Under the pieces are notes generated by a model, which saw only the letters and a list, made by a program, of their open reading frames with translations, was not told the DNA's origin and searched no databases. Source: an uncultured Clostridium sp. (GTDB taxonomy: Bacteria; Bacillota; Clostridia; TANB77; CAG-508). From it: DNA of 64,000 nt. A program made the translations under genes and the position numbers. Location: NCBI GenBank assembly GCA_948465565.1, contig CAOJXR010000001.1:186001-250000 (forward strand), read 5' to 3'. Below are positions 15,786 to 24,189 of the stretch, piece by piece (the first letter of the stretch is position 1; every line of letters begins with the position of its first letter).

Positions 15786-18431
15786 TTGAAAGAGTATTTA
15801 AAAAGTACCGAAGAAGTCTTAAAAGATTTACAATCAAATTCAAATGGGCTTACAACAAAAGAAGCTTCAAAAAGACTAGAAACAAATGGTTATAACAAAC
15901 TAAAAGAGCCACCAAAGGACGGAATAATTAAGAAATTCTTTAAATCATTGATGGACCCAATGATTATCATGTTACTTGCAGCTGCTGCAATATCTGGAGT
16001 AACTGCAATAATGAGTGGGGATTCTCTTACAGATGTTGTAATCATCCTATTTGTTGTTATTGTAAATACAATTTTAGGAATGGTTCAAGAAAGTAAAGCT
16101 GAGCATGCAATAGACTCCTTAATGGAAATGACAAAAGCAACATCAAAAGTTATAAGAGATGGAACTATTCAAAATATTAAAAGTGAAGATTTAGTAGTCG
16201 GAGATGTAATAGTTCTAGAGGCTGGAGACGCAATCCCTGCTGATTGTAGAATATTAGAAGCTTTTAGCATGAAAGTTGAAGAAGCAGCTTTAACTGGAGA
16301 GTCTGTACCAGTTACTAAAATTATGGATATAATAAATTTAAAAGAAAATACATTAGATATTCCATTAGGTGACAGAACAAACATGTTATATAGTGGAAGC
16401 ACTCTAAGTTATGGTAGAGGCAAAGCAGTAGTTGTAGCAACTGGAATGGATACAGAAATGGGAAAAATTGCAGATGCACTTCAAAAAGCAGAAGAAGGAA
16501 AAACACCACTTCAAAAGAAAATGGCAGAAATATCAAAAATACTTACTAAATTGGTTATTGCAATAAGTGTTTTTGTGTTTATATTTGGAATAATTAAAAC
16601 AGGTGATTTTTCAGGAGCACATATATTAGATACATTCTTAGTCGCAGTTGCATTAGCAGTTGCAGCAATTCCAGAAGGCCTACCAGCAGTAGTAACAATA
16701 GTTCTTTCAATGGGTGTAACAGCAATGTCTAAAAGGCAAGCACTAATAAGAAAATTAAATGCAGTTGAAACACTTGGATGTACACAAGTTATATGTACAG
16801 ATAAAACAGGAACATTAACACAAAACAAGATGACTGTTACAGGAACTGAAACAAATGACGAAACGCTACTTGCAAAAGCAATGGCACTATGTTCAGATGC
16901 TGAAATAAACCAAGGTGACAAAGAAGCAACAGGTGAACCAACAGAAGCAGCATTAGTTAATTTTGCAAACAAGTTAGGTCTTCCAAAATACAAACTAGAA
17001 GCAGAAAATCTTAGAATTGGAGAAGTACCTTTTGATTCAAGCAGAAAAATGATGACAACAGTTCATAATAGTAATGGAAAAATAATTCAATATACTAAAG
17101 GTGCTTGTGAAATTTTATTAGACAGATGTTCAGGATACTTAGAGAGTAATGGAACTGTAGTTCCAATGACAGAAGAAATAAAAAAGAAAATAAAAGTTAA
17201 AAATAAAGAATTTGCAGATAAAGCCTTAAGGGTACTCGGTGCAACATTTAGAGAACACAGCAATATTCCAGAGAAGTTTGACAGTGAAAGTCTAGAAAAT
17301 GATTTAGTATTTATTGGTTTTGTTGGAATGATTGATCCATGTAGACCAGAAGTATATGATGCAATTAAAAATTGTAGAAGCGCTGGAATAAGAGTTGTAA
17401 TGATTACAGGAGACCATATAGACACAGCTACAGCAATAGGAAAAGACTTAAAAATAATAAAAGAAGTTAATGAAGCAATAACAGGTGCCCAATTAGACAA
17501 TGTTTCAGAAGAAGAATTAATAAAAATAGTAAATACACATTCAGTATTTGCAAGAGTTCAGCCAGAACATAAAACTAAGATTGTAAAAGCACTGAAATCA
17601 CAAGAATTAGTCGTTGCAATGACTGGTGATGGAGTAAATGATGCACCATCAATAAAAGAAGCAGATATTGGAATAAGCATGGGAATAACAGGAACTGATG
17701 TAACAAAAGGCGCATCAGACATGGTCCTAGCAGATGATAATTTTGCTACAATTGTAAATGCTGTTGAAGAAGGAAGAAAAATTTATGATAACATAAGAAA
17801 AGTTCTACAATTCCAACTTGCAACAAATGCAGCAGAAGTTATATATGTATTTCTAGCATCAGTACTAGGAGTTACAATAGTAACACCTGCACAATTACTA
17901 TGGATTAATATGGTAACAGATAGTACCCCAGGATTAGCTTTAGGAATGGAAAAAGCAGAAGGAAATGTTATGAGTAGAAAACCTCGTAACTCAAATGAAA
18001 GCATATTTGCAAATGGAGCAGGATTTGCAATAATAACACATGGAATTGTAATGGCTCTTATAGTAATACTTTCATTCTTCTTAGGTCATTTTATGGAACA
18101 TGGTGTATTTACACTAGAAGACTCAATTGATGGAATGACAATGGCATTCTTAACAGCAAACTTTGCTGAAATATTTTATGCAATGTGCATGAGATCACAA
18201 ACTAATTCAATATTTAAAATGAAAACAAGAAATCATTTGCTTTTAGGTTCATTTATACTAAGCGTAATACTAACACTTGGAGTGATATATATTCCATTCT
18301 TATCAAGCTTATTTGGATTAGCATCAATAAACTTAAAAGAATTACTAACAGCATTTGGATTAGCGTTTTTAGTAATACCATTAACAGAAATATTTAAAAT
18401 ATTTCAAAGAAAAATTCTTAAAAACAATTAA
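15786..18431 (+). CDS. P-type cation ATPase, Ca2+/Mn2+ type (IIA)
   Basis: An 881-residue membrane ATPase exporting Ca2+ or Mn2+. Motifs are in order: TGES at 170, IPEGLP at 295-300 in helix M4, the phosphorylated Asp in DKTGTLT at 339, and GDGVNDAP near 612; helices M5-M6 carry NAAEVIYVF and NMVTDSTPGLALG. These are type IIA residues, so a divalent ion, not a heavy metal. It starts with TTG behind AAAGGAGGA. The Mn2+ riboswitch in its leader favours manganese efflux. CaxA and MntP genes follow. Confidence 0.93.
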   Translation: MKEYLKSTEEVLKDLQSNSNGLTTKEASKRLETNGYNKLKEPPKDGIIKKFFKSLMDPMIIMLLAAAAISGVTAIMSGDSLTDVVIILFVVIVNTILGMVQESKAEHAIDSLMEMTKATSKVIRDGTIQNIKSEDLVVGDVIVLEAGDAIPADCRILEAFSMKVEEAALTGESVPVTKIMDIINLKENTLDIPLGDRTNMLYSGSTLSYGRGKAVVVATGMDTEMGKIADALQKAEEGKTPLQKKMAEISKILTKLVIAISVFVFIFGIIKTGDFSGAHILDTFLVAVALAVAAIPEGLPAVVTIVLSMGVTAMSKRQALIRKLNAVETLGCTQVICTDKTGTLTQNKMTVTGTETNDETLLAKAMALCSDAEINQGDKEATGEPTEAALVNFANKLGLPKYKLEAENLRIGEVPFDSSRKMMTTVHNSNGKIIQYTKGACEILLDRCSGYLESNGTVVPMTEEIKKKIKVKNKEFADKALRVLGATFREHSNIPEKFDSESLENDLVFIGFVGMIDPCRPEVYDAIKNCRSAGIRVVMITGDHIDTATAIGKDLKIIKEVNEAITGAQLDNVSEEELIKIVNTHSVFARVQPEHKTKIVKALKSQELVVAMTGDGVNDAPSIKEADIGISMGITGTDVTKGASDMVLADDNFATIVNAVEEGRKIYDNIRKVLQFQLATNAAEVIYVFLASVLGVTIVTPAQLLWINMVTDSTPGLALGMEKAEGNVMSRKPRNSNESIFANGAGFAIITHGIVMALIVILSFFLGHFMEHGVFTLEDSIDGMTMAFLTANFAEIFYAMCMRSQTNSIFKMKTRNHLLLGSFILSVILTLGVIYIPFLSSLFGLASINLKELLTAFGLAFLVIPLTEIFKIFQRKILKNN

Positions 18432-18435
18432 AAAA

Positions 18436-18457
18436 GTCGCAGGTAAAACCCTGCGAC
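18436..18457 (+). terminator. Hairpin after the ATPase gene
   Basis: Perfect 8-bp GC-rich stem GTCGCAGG with CCTGCGAC around six bases. An A run precedes it but no T run follows on plus, so plus-strand termination may be partial and allow read-through to caxA. Confidence 0.6.
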
Positions 18458-18498
18458 AATATATCTAAATTACTACATAAAGAAAAGGGGAGAAACAA

Positions 18499-19449
18499 AT
18501 GATTATAAATATTCTACTAATCATTGCTGGTTTTATTTTATTAGTAAAAGGTGCAGACTGGCTTGTAGAAGGAGCTAGTGGCATTGCCAAAAAGTTTCAT
18601 ATTCCAGAAATAATAATTGGACTTACAATAGTATCAATAGGAACTTCAATGCCAGAGTTATTCGTAAGTGTTACATCTGCAATAAAAAACTTAGAAGACA
18701 TATCACTTGGAAATGTTATTGGAAGTAATATATGTAATCTTCTTTTAATATTAGGACTATCAGCAACAATAAACCCAATAATTTTCAAAAAAGAAACAAA
18801 AATGTTTGAAATACCAATGAATTTAGGTATAACAATATTATTTTTAATCCTTTGCAATATAGGAAACGAAGTATCAAGAATTGACTCAATTATATTATTA
18901 GCTGTATTTGTGATATTCATAACATATACAATCATAATGGCTAAAAAAGGAAACAATTTAAATAAAATAGAAGAAACAGAAAAAAACAAAAAAACACGTA
19001 AGACAATTTTAGACATAGTTTTTATATTATTAGGAGTTATAGCTCTAAAATTTGGTGGCGATTTTGTTGTAAACAATAGTGAGGCTATAGCAAAAATGTT
19101 TAATATAAGCGAAAAGATTATAGGATTAACTATTGTAGCAATAGGAACAAGCCTACCAGAGTTAGTAACAAGTGTAACAGCAGCTATAAAGAAAAATTCA
19201 GACATTGCAATTGGTAATATTATAGGTTCAAATATATTTAATTTTTTATTTATAATAGGTATTGCAGGATCTATAAACCCAATTAAATATAACCCAAGTT
19301 ACAACCTTCAAATGATTATATTATTAGTTGCAACTTTTGTATTAGGGTTATTTCCACATACAGACAGAAAAGATGAAATGACACAATCAAATGGAATCAC
19401 ATACCTAATGTTATATGCACTATATATGGTAGTTCTATTTGTAAAATAA
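18499..19449 (+). CDS. CaxA-type Na+/Ca2+ exchanger (YrbG family)
   Basis: A 316-residue antiporter of the K+-dependent Na+/Ca2+ exchanger (CaCA) family. Both inverted alpha repeats are clear: GTSMPELFVSVTSA near residue 49 and GTSLPELVTSVTAA near 215, each followed by a GNVIGSN or GNIIGSN motif; the acidic residues bind the ion. About ten membrane helices are expected. GGGGAG precedes the ATG. It sits between the Mn2+-riboswitch ATPase and mntP, so it belongs to a cation efflux block. Confidence 0.9.
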   Translation: MIINILLIIAGFILLVKGADWLVEGASGIAKKFHIPEIIIGLTIVSIGTSMPELFVSVTSAIKNLEDISLGNVIGSNICNLLLILGLSATINPIIFKKETKMFEIPMNLGITILFLILCNIGNEVSRIDSIILLAVFVIFITYTIIMAKKGNNLNKIEETEKNKKTRKTILDIVFILLGVIALKFGGDFVVNNSEAIAKMFNISEKIIGLTIVAIGTSLPELVTSVTAAIKKNSDIAIGNIIGSNIFNFLFIIGIAGSINPIKYNPSYNLQMIILLVATFVLGLFPHTDRKDEMTQSNGITYLMLYALYMVVLFVK

Positions 19450-19473
19450 GTTGTTCTAAAACAAAATTTTATC

Positions 19474-19531
19474 TAATATAATACAACATACAACCTTGAG
19501 TAACAAAACATATTCAGTTATTCAAGGTTGT
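19474..19531 (+). promoter_or_regulatory. mntP promoter region with hairpin at the transcript start
   Basis: A -10-like TAATAT (19474-19479), with TTGTTC 17 bases upstream (19451-19456), precedes a 14-bp hairpin with one G-U pair (19490-19503 with 19518-19531). The hairpin lies at or just after the expected start point and 27 bases before the mntP ATG. It may be an attenuator or a 5' stabiliser. Confidence 0.45.
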
Positions 19532-19558
19532 TATTTAGTAATAATTGAGGAGAAAAAA

Positions 19559-20110
19559 ATGACAATTTCAGAACTAATATTTATAAGTATAGGCTTGGCT
19601 ATGGATTCATGTACAATGGCAACATATTTAGGAATGTCCTCACAAAAACTAAGTTTCAAAAAAGTTATTCAAATAGGAGTTATATTCGGATTATTTCAAG
19701 CGATAATGCCTTTAATAGGATATTTATTTGGAAATACATTTGCACATTTCATAGAAAAAATAAGTCATTGGATTGCATTTTTCATACTGGCCTTTATTGG
19801 AATTAATATGATAAAAGAAAGTGAAAAAGAGGTACAGCTCTTCAAAGTATTAACAATAAAAGAAATATCAATATTAGCAATAGCAACAAGTATAGATGCA
19901 TTAGCAGTAGGAATTACATTTGCATTCCTAAAAATAAATATATTATTAGCATGTTTTACTATACTAATAACAACATGTATTCTATCAATCCTAGGAGCAA
20001 AATTTGGTAGTGCCATAATAAAAAAAATTATACATATAAATGAAAAAAGTATGAGCAAATTTGGAGGAATAATATTAATTTTAATGGGATTAAAAATTGC
20101 CATTTTGTAA
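19559..20110 (+). CDS. mntP: Manganese efflux pump MntP
   Basis: A 183-residue, six-helix Mn2+ exporter. The two repeated motifs of the family are visible: GLAMDSCTMATYLG near residue 12 and ATSIDALAVGITFAF near 104, each with a membrane Asp needed for transport. Length is normal. The start at 19559 follows GAGGAG; the longer in-frame upstream reading runs through the leader hairpin and is rejected. With the neighbouring ATPase and exchanger it makes a three-part divalent-cation efflux block. Confidence 0.93.
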   Translation: MTISELIFISIGLAMDSCTMATYLGMSSQKLSFKKVIQIGVIFGLFQAIMPLIGYLFGNTFAHFIEKISHWIAFFILAFIGINMIKESEKEVQLFKVLTIKEISILAIATSIDALAVGITFAFLKINILLACFTILITTCILSILGAKFGSAIIKKIIHINEKSMSKFGGIILILMGLKIAIL

Positions 20111-20179
20111 AATATTAATATTAAAAAAGTTGAAACTAAATAATTTATTTGATATTATAAAAACATTAGGAGAAGGTAA

Positions 20180-20536
20180 ATGGAACATTGGAGTATAGAA
20201 GAATATAAAAGTTTTGCAGACAATGGCAAAAGTAAAAAAGCCAAATATAGAGCACAGAAAACATCTATTGATGGACATACATTTGATAGTAAAAAAGAAG
20301 CAGAATATTATTGCGAATTGAAAAATAGACTAAAGGCAAACGATATAAGAGGATTTTGCTTACAGCCAATATTTATCTTAGCCACTGGACTAAAATATAA
20401 AGCCGATTTTATAATATTTCATAATGATGGAACGCAAGAAATAATTGATGTTAAAGGTTTTAAGACAAAAGAGTATATCGCTAAGAAAAAAGTATTCGAA
20501 GATAAATTTAAATTAAAAATAACAGAAATATCATAA
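20180..20536 (+). CDS. DUF1064 protein, PD-(D/E)XK nuclease-like
   Basis: A 118-residue protein of DUF1064, a family with a restriction-endonuclease-like fold that is common in phages. It shows SKKEAEYYCELKNRL near residue 38, YKADFIIF near 73 and the EIIDVKG core near 88, matching the E...D...ExK layout of PD-(D/E)XK enzymes. AGGAGA precedes the ATG. No phage genes are nearby, so it may be a domesticated remnant. Actual nuclease activity is not established. Confidence 0.8.
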   Translation: MEHWSIEEYKSFADNGKSKKAKYRAQKTSIDGHTFDSKKEAEYYCELKNRLKANDIRGFCLQPIFILATGLKYKADFIIFHNDGTQEIIDVKGFKTKEYIAKKKVFEDKFKLKITEIS

Positions 20537-20641
20537 AAATTGAAGCATAAAATAGAAAATATATTAACCAAACAAGAAGAAATCAAAAACAAGTTATGCA
20601 AAGAACGAAGTTTTTCATTTCTTCGCAAGGAGGATAATACA

Positions 20642-21274
20642 ATGAAAGTATTACTAGTAAACGGCAGCCCACACGAAAAAGGCTGCACATATACAGCCCT
20701 ATCAGAAGTAGCCAAAACTTTAAATGAAGAAGGAATAGAAACAGAAATATATTGGATAGGTACAAAACCGATAGGTGGATGTATAGCATGTAAATCTTGT
20801 AGCACAAAAGGAAAATGTGTATTTGAAGACACTGTAAATCCATTTGTAGAAAAAGCTGAAAACGTTGACGCATTTGTTTTTGGAAGTCCAGTGCACTATG
20901 CAGGAATGGCAGGAAATATGAAAGGATTTATGGACAGAGCCTTTTACTCATCCTCAATGGCAAAAAGAGGAAAAGCATTTTTACACAAGCCAGCAGCATC
21001 AGTGATTTCAGCAAGACGTGCAGGAACAACAGCAACTTATGATGAATTTAATAAATATTTTGGAATTACACAAATGCCAATTATTTCTTCAAGATATTGG
21101 AACATGGTACATGGAACAAATCCAGAAGAAGTCATGAAAGACGAAGAGGGAATGCAAGCAATGAGAATACTTGCACGAAATATGGCATATTATTTAAAAT
21201 GTATAGAAGCAGGTAAAAAATCTGGAATAGAAATGCCAGAAACAGAGAAAACAATTTTTACAAATTTTATATAA
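20642..21274 (+). CDS. Flavodoxin-fold NAD(P)H-dependent FMN reductase
   Basis: A 210-residue flavoprotein reductase. The FMN phosphate loop NGSPHEKGCTYTAL lies at residues 7-20, followed by a CIACKSCSTKGKCVFED cysteine cluster near 50 common in clostridial iron-sulfur flavoprotein-like reductases, and GSPVHYAGMAGNMKGFMDR near 82. The start at 20642 follows AAGGAGG; a TTG at 20540 gives 34 unconserved extra residues and is rejected. Substrates could be quinones, nitro compounds or metals. It converges on a GC-rich gene across a perfect terminator. Confidence 0.88.
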   Translation: MKVLLVNGSPHEKGCTYTALSEVAKTLNEEGIETEIYWIGTKPIGGCIACKSCSTKGKCVFEDTVNPFVEKAENVDAFVFGSPVHYAGMAGNMKGFMDRAFYSSSMAKRGKAFLHKPAASVISARRAGTTATYDEFNKYFGITQMPIISSRYWNMVHGTNPEEVMKDEEGMQAMRILARNMAYYLKCIEAGKKSGIEMPETEKTIFTNFI

Positions 21275-21320
21275 AAACAGAATGTAAAGTAATAGAATTA
21301 TACGAGAAATAATTACATAA

Positions 21321-21356
21321 AAATGAGGGGATACCATTTCTGGTATCCCCTCATTT
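21321..21356. terminator. Bidirectional terminator, GC-rich
   Basis: Perfect 16-bp stem (21321-21336 with 21341-21356) with a TTTC loop. It separates the convergent reductase and the GC-rich repeat-protein gene. GGGG/CCCC in the stem is unusual for this genome and fits arrival with the GC-rich island. Confidence 0.85.
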
Positions 21357-21430
21357 GGCATTTGAAGCCATTTTGTGGTTCATGAAAGCTCATAGCCACG
21401 AAAAAATCTCAAACAATTCATAGATGTTGC

Positions 21431-22342
21431 TTAAAACTGAGCCATCTTATCCAACAACTCGCGAGCCAAGGTGCGTATGGTGAAGTCAGAATCATTGTCA
21501 TAAATAGTTCTGACAAATTCACGGGTGATCTTTTCGTTGGACAGAAGACTTGCACGCACGCCCCACCAGGTGTCTTTTGACAAGTTCTTCATTGTCTCCA
21601 TGCTGATATTGGGATTCAGTGCCGCACTGCAACGAACAGAACGATCACTGGAAATTGCCGCCTCATTAATGATAGACTGATCAACTGTGTGGCGAGCGAT
21701 AGTAATCTGGACTCTGGCGTCTCCTTTGTCGTAAGCTAAACGAATGAGCTTGGGATCGTAACGGGTGCAGGGATTTTCGATAATCTTCTGAATTGTATGG
21801 GCATCATCCTTGCAGTTTTCCATAATCGCCCAAAGCTCTTCCAAATTCTCCGTTTCAATTGCTCGGTCACGAAGCTCGGCTAAGGGCAGTTTACTGTAGT
21901 CAGGAATAGATACGGACATGTCCGCATTATTGTGGCAGATACTGCTGAGAATATTATTTTTGCTTTGGCTGTTTGAAAATGCGTTTACTCGAACACCCCA
22001 CCAGGAATCCTGCGACAGCCGGATAAGTGTGGGCAAGTTGATGTTTGGGTTCAATGCAGCATTGGCACGGACAGAACGGTTATCAGAACACGCAGCATCA
22101 TCAATGATGGAACTATCAACTGTGTGGCGAGCAATGGTAATCTGAACCCTGGTGTCTCCCTTGTCATAGGCCATCCGAACAAGCTTGGCATTAAAGCGGG
22201 TAAGCGGATTTGAAACGATGTTCTGGATAGTGCAGGGATCATCTTTGCAGTTAGTCATGATATCCCAAAGAACATCGAGCTTATCCGTTTCCAAAGCCAA
22301 CGTCCGAAGCTCAGGCAGAGACATTTGAGAAATTTTCTTCAT
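21431..22342 (-). CDS. Duplicated HEAT/LRV-like repeat protein in a GC-rich island
   Basis: A 303-residue soluble protein made of two tandem copies of about 120-150 residues. Each copy runs ELRxxAxExxxLxxLWxIMxNCKDD, then AYDKGDxRVQITIARHTV, then SVRxxAALNPNI and WWGVR. The repeated VR-xxA-xNP pattern resembles leucine-rich-repeat-variant (LRV) or HEAT repeats, a binding scaffold. No enzyme motif is seen. Its G+C is near 50% against about 30% around it, with different codons (CTG, GGC, CGG), a sign of recent transfer. It has its own promoter and terminator. Partner and function are unknown. Confidence 0.75.
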   Translation of the reverse strand: MKKISQMSLPELRTLALETDKLDVLWDIMTNCKDDPCTIQNIVSNPLTRFNAKLVRMAYDKGDTRVQITIARHTVDSSIIDDAACSDNRSVRANAALNPNINLPTLIRLSQDSWWGVRVNAFSNSQSKNNILSSICHNNADMSVSIPDYSKLPLAELRDRAIETENLEELWAIMENCKDDAHTIQKIIENPCTRYDPKLIRLAYDKGDARVQITIARHTVDQSIINEAAISSDRSVRCSAALNPNISMETMKNLSKDTWWGVRASLLSNEKITREFVRTIYDNDSDFTIRTLARELLDKMAQF

Positions 22343-22397
22343 TGTAATACCTCCATAAATTATTAATCAGATATTTTTTTGGAACAATGTTAAAAAC

Positions 22398-22426
22398 ATT
22401 ATACCATAAAAACCAAGATAAATCAA
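22398..22426 (-). promoter_or_regulatory. Promoter of the GC-rich repeat-protein gene
   Basis: On minus: TTGATT (22426-22421), 17 bases, TATAAT (22403-22398), then a leader and GGAGGT before the ATG at 22342. The control region is AT-rich like the host although the gene body is GC-rich. Confidence 0.7.
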
Positions 22427-22494
22427 TGCAACTCTTGTAAAATCGACAAAATAGTGTTATCATAATAAATGGTTATTATAAGGAGGAGTAAAAT

Positions 22495-22902
22495 TTGGAA
22501 AGTTATATACACAAAGTAAACTATTATGAAACAGATAAAATGGGAATAGTACATCATTCTAATTATGTAAGATGGCTAGAAGAAGCACGAGTATTAGCGA
22601 TGGACGAAATTGGATATCCAGTTTCAAAACTTGAACAAGAGAATCTATTTTCACCAGTATTATCATATAGTATAGACATTAAACATAGTACGACTTTCGA
22701 AGATTTAGTACAAATAATACCTAAAGTAAAAGCATATAATGGTGTTCGATTAGAAATGTCTTATGAAATGAAATTAAAAGATAAGCTTGTAGCAACAGCT
22801 ACAACAAAACATTGTTTCATAAATGAAACAGGACTCCCACAAAGATTAAATAAAGTAATACCAGGATTAGACAAGAAATTAAAGGAAGAGCTAGAATACT
22901 AA
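22495..22902 (+). CDS. YbgC-type acyl-CoA thioesterase (hotdog fold)
   Basis: A 135-residue 4-hydroxybenzoyl-CoA-thioesterase-like enzyme that hydrolyses acyl-CoA or related thioesters. The signature [23 protein letters not shown] (residues 10-32) has the catalytic Asp in the ETDxMGxVHHSNY motif. It starts with TTG behind AGGAGG. metK begins 20 bases after its stop, so the two are probably co-transcribed, with no obvious pathway link. Confidence 0.88.
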   Translation: MESYIHKVNYYETDKMGIVHHSNYVRWLEEARVLAMDEIGYPVSKLEQENLFSPVLSYSIDIKHSTTFEDLVQIIPKVKAYNGVRLEMSYEMKLKDKLVATATTKHCFINETGLPQRLNKVIPGLDKKLKEELEY

Positions 22903-22922
22903 TATATAAAGGAGAATTAAAC

Positions 22923-24038
22923 ATGAACAAATATTACTTCACATCAGAAAGTGTAACAGAAGGGCATCCAGACAAACTATGTGATTACATTTCTGACAGT
23001 ATACTAGATGCATATTTACAAGGAGACGAAAATTCAAGAGTAGCAGTAGAAACATTTGCTGCAAATAACTCTATTACAATAGCAGGACAAGTAACTTCTA
23101 AAACAGAAGTTGACATTGAAAAAATAGTTAGAAATTGCATAAAAGAAATCGGATATGATAATGAAAATGTTGATATGGACTACAGAACTTGCAAAATAAA
23201 CATTGATATAACAAGACAAAGCCCAGATATAGCAATGGGTGTCGATATAGGAGGAGCAGGAGACCAAGGGATTATGTTTGGATATGCATGTAATGACACG
23301 GAAAATTATATGCCATATGCAATAGATATGGCCCACAAACTTGCTAGAAGAATCACTCAAGTACGAAAAGAAAATATAGTATCATTTTTTAGACCTGATG
23401 CTAAAACTCAAGTAACTGTTGAATATGAGGACGACAAGCCTAAAAGAATTGATAGTATATTAGCATCAATACAACATACAGAAGATGTTTCTACAGAGCA
23501 AGTTAGAGAAGCTGTTATAAACGAAGTAATAAATAAAGTAGTTCCAGCAAACATGATAGATGAAAACACAAAAATATATGTAAATCCAACAGGAAGATTT
23601 GTAATTGGAGGACCTCTGGGAGACACAGGATTAACAGGAAGAAAAATAATTGTAGATACATATGGAGGATATGCTCGTCATGGTGGCGGTGCTTTTTCAG
23701 GAAAAGACGCAAGCAAAGTAGATCGTAGCAGCGCATACATGCTACGCCATATTGCAAAAAATATCGTAGCAAATAGTTTAGCAGAAAAATGCGAAATACA
23801 AGTGGCATATGCAATTGGAATGAAAGAGCCACTTTCAATCTACATAAACACCTTTGGAACAGGAAAAAAATCAGACAATGAAATTGTAAATATAATAAAA
23901 GAAAAATTCGATTTAACACCAGATGGAATTATAAAATATCTAGGATTACGCAGTCCTATATACGCAAAGACAACAAATTATGGTCATTTTGGAAAAAATG
24001 ATTTACCTTGGGAAAAAATTATAAAATTTGACATTTAA
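22923..24038 (+). CDS. metK: S-adenosylmethionine synthetase
   Basis: Makes SAM from methionine and ATP. The 371 residues are slightly under the usual 380-400 but full in motifs: [15 protein letters not shown] at the start (ATP site), [12 protein letters not shown] near 113, TGRFVIGGP near 222, [16 protein letters not shown] near 257. AAGGAGAA precedes the ATG. No SAM riboswitch is visible, since the gene follows a thioesterase with a 20-base gap. The next transcript's promoter lies within its last codons. Confidence 0.96.
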   Translation: MNKYYFTSESVTEGHPDKLCDYISDSILDAYLQGDENSRVAVETFAANNSITIAGQVTSKTEVDIEKIVRNCIKEIGYDNENVDMDYRTCKINIDITRQSPDIAMGVDIGGAGDQGIMFGYACNDTENYMPYAIDMAHKLARRITQVRKENIVSFFRPDAKTQVTVEYEDDKPKRIDSILASIQHTEDVSTEQVREAVINEVINKVVPANMIDENTKIYVNPTGRFVIGGPLGDTGLTGRKIIVDTYGGYARHGGGAFSGKDASKVDRSSAYMLRHIAKNIVANSLAEKCEIQVAYAIGMKEPLSIYINTFGTGKKSDNEIVNIIKEKFDLTPDGIIKYLGLRSPIYAKTTNYGHFGKNDLPWEKIIKFDI

Positions 24039-24056
24039 AAAAGGATTTGCTATAAT
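24028..24056 (+). promoter_or_regulatory. Consensus promoter of the MATE leader, overlapping the metK end
   Basis: TTGACA (24028-24033), exactly 17 bases, TATAAT (24051-24056). The -35 lies inside the last metK codons. Start is expected near 24063. Confidence 0.85.
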
Positions 24057-24062
24057 ACTAAA

Positions 24063-24148
24063 ACTGCGGTACAAAAAAGAGATGGAAACGAACATTACAT
24101 TTACTGTAATGCCTAACGAACAACGCTATTTTAATTAGTGTTGTTTTT
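24063..24148 (+). ncRNA. Structured leader with terminator before the MATE gene, riboswitch candidate
   Basis: The leader has a CATTAC/GTAATG hairpin flanked by GG and CC, two copies of ACGAAC (24088-24093 and 24115-24120), and a terminator (ACAACGCT 24120-24127 with AGTGTTGT 24137-24144, then T residues). A terminator 40 bases before a MATE gene means conditional read-through. Guanidine-IV (mepA) riboswitches precede MATE genes in Clostridia; I cannot confirm that consensus here from memory. Confidence 0.5.
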
Positions 24149-24189
24149 AATTGCGTTTTTATCAAAAAATGTTATAAAAGGAGGAGAAA

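Noticed and set aside
20180..20536. Prophage remnant around DUF1064
   Set aside because: No other phage gene, integrase or attachment repeat is visible nearby.
20540..20641. TTG-started 34-residue extension of the flavin reductase
   Set aside because: No ribosome site, no similarity to the family's N-terminus, and a strong AAGGAGG precedes ATG at 20642.
22903..22922. SAM riboswitch before metK
   Set aside because: Only 20 bases separate metK from the thioesterase gene, with no room for an aptamer.
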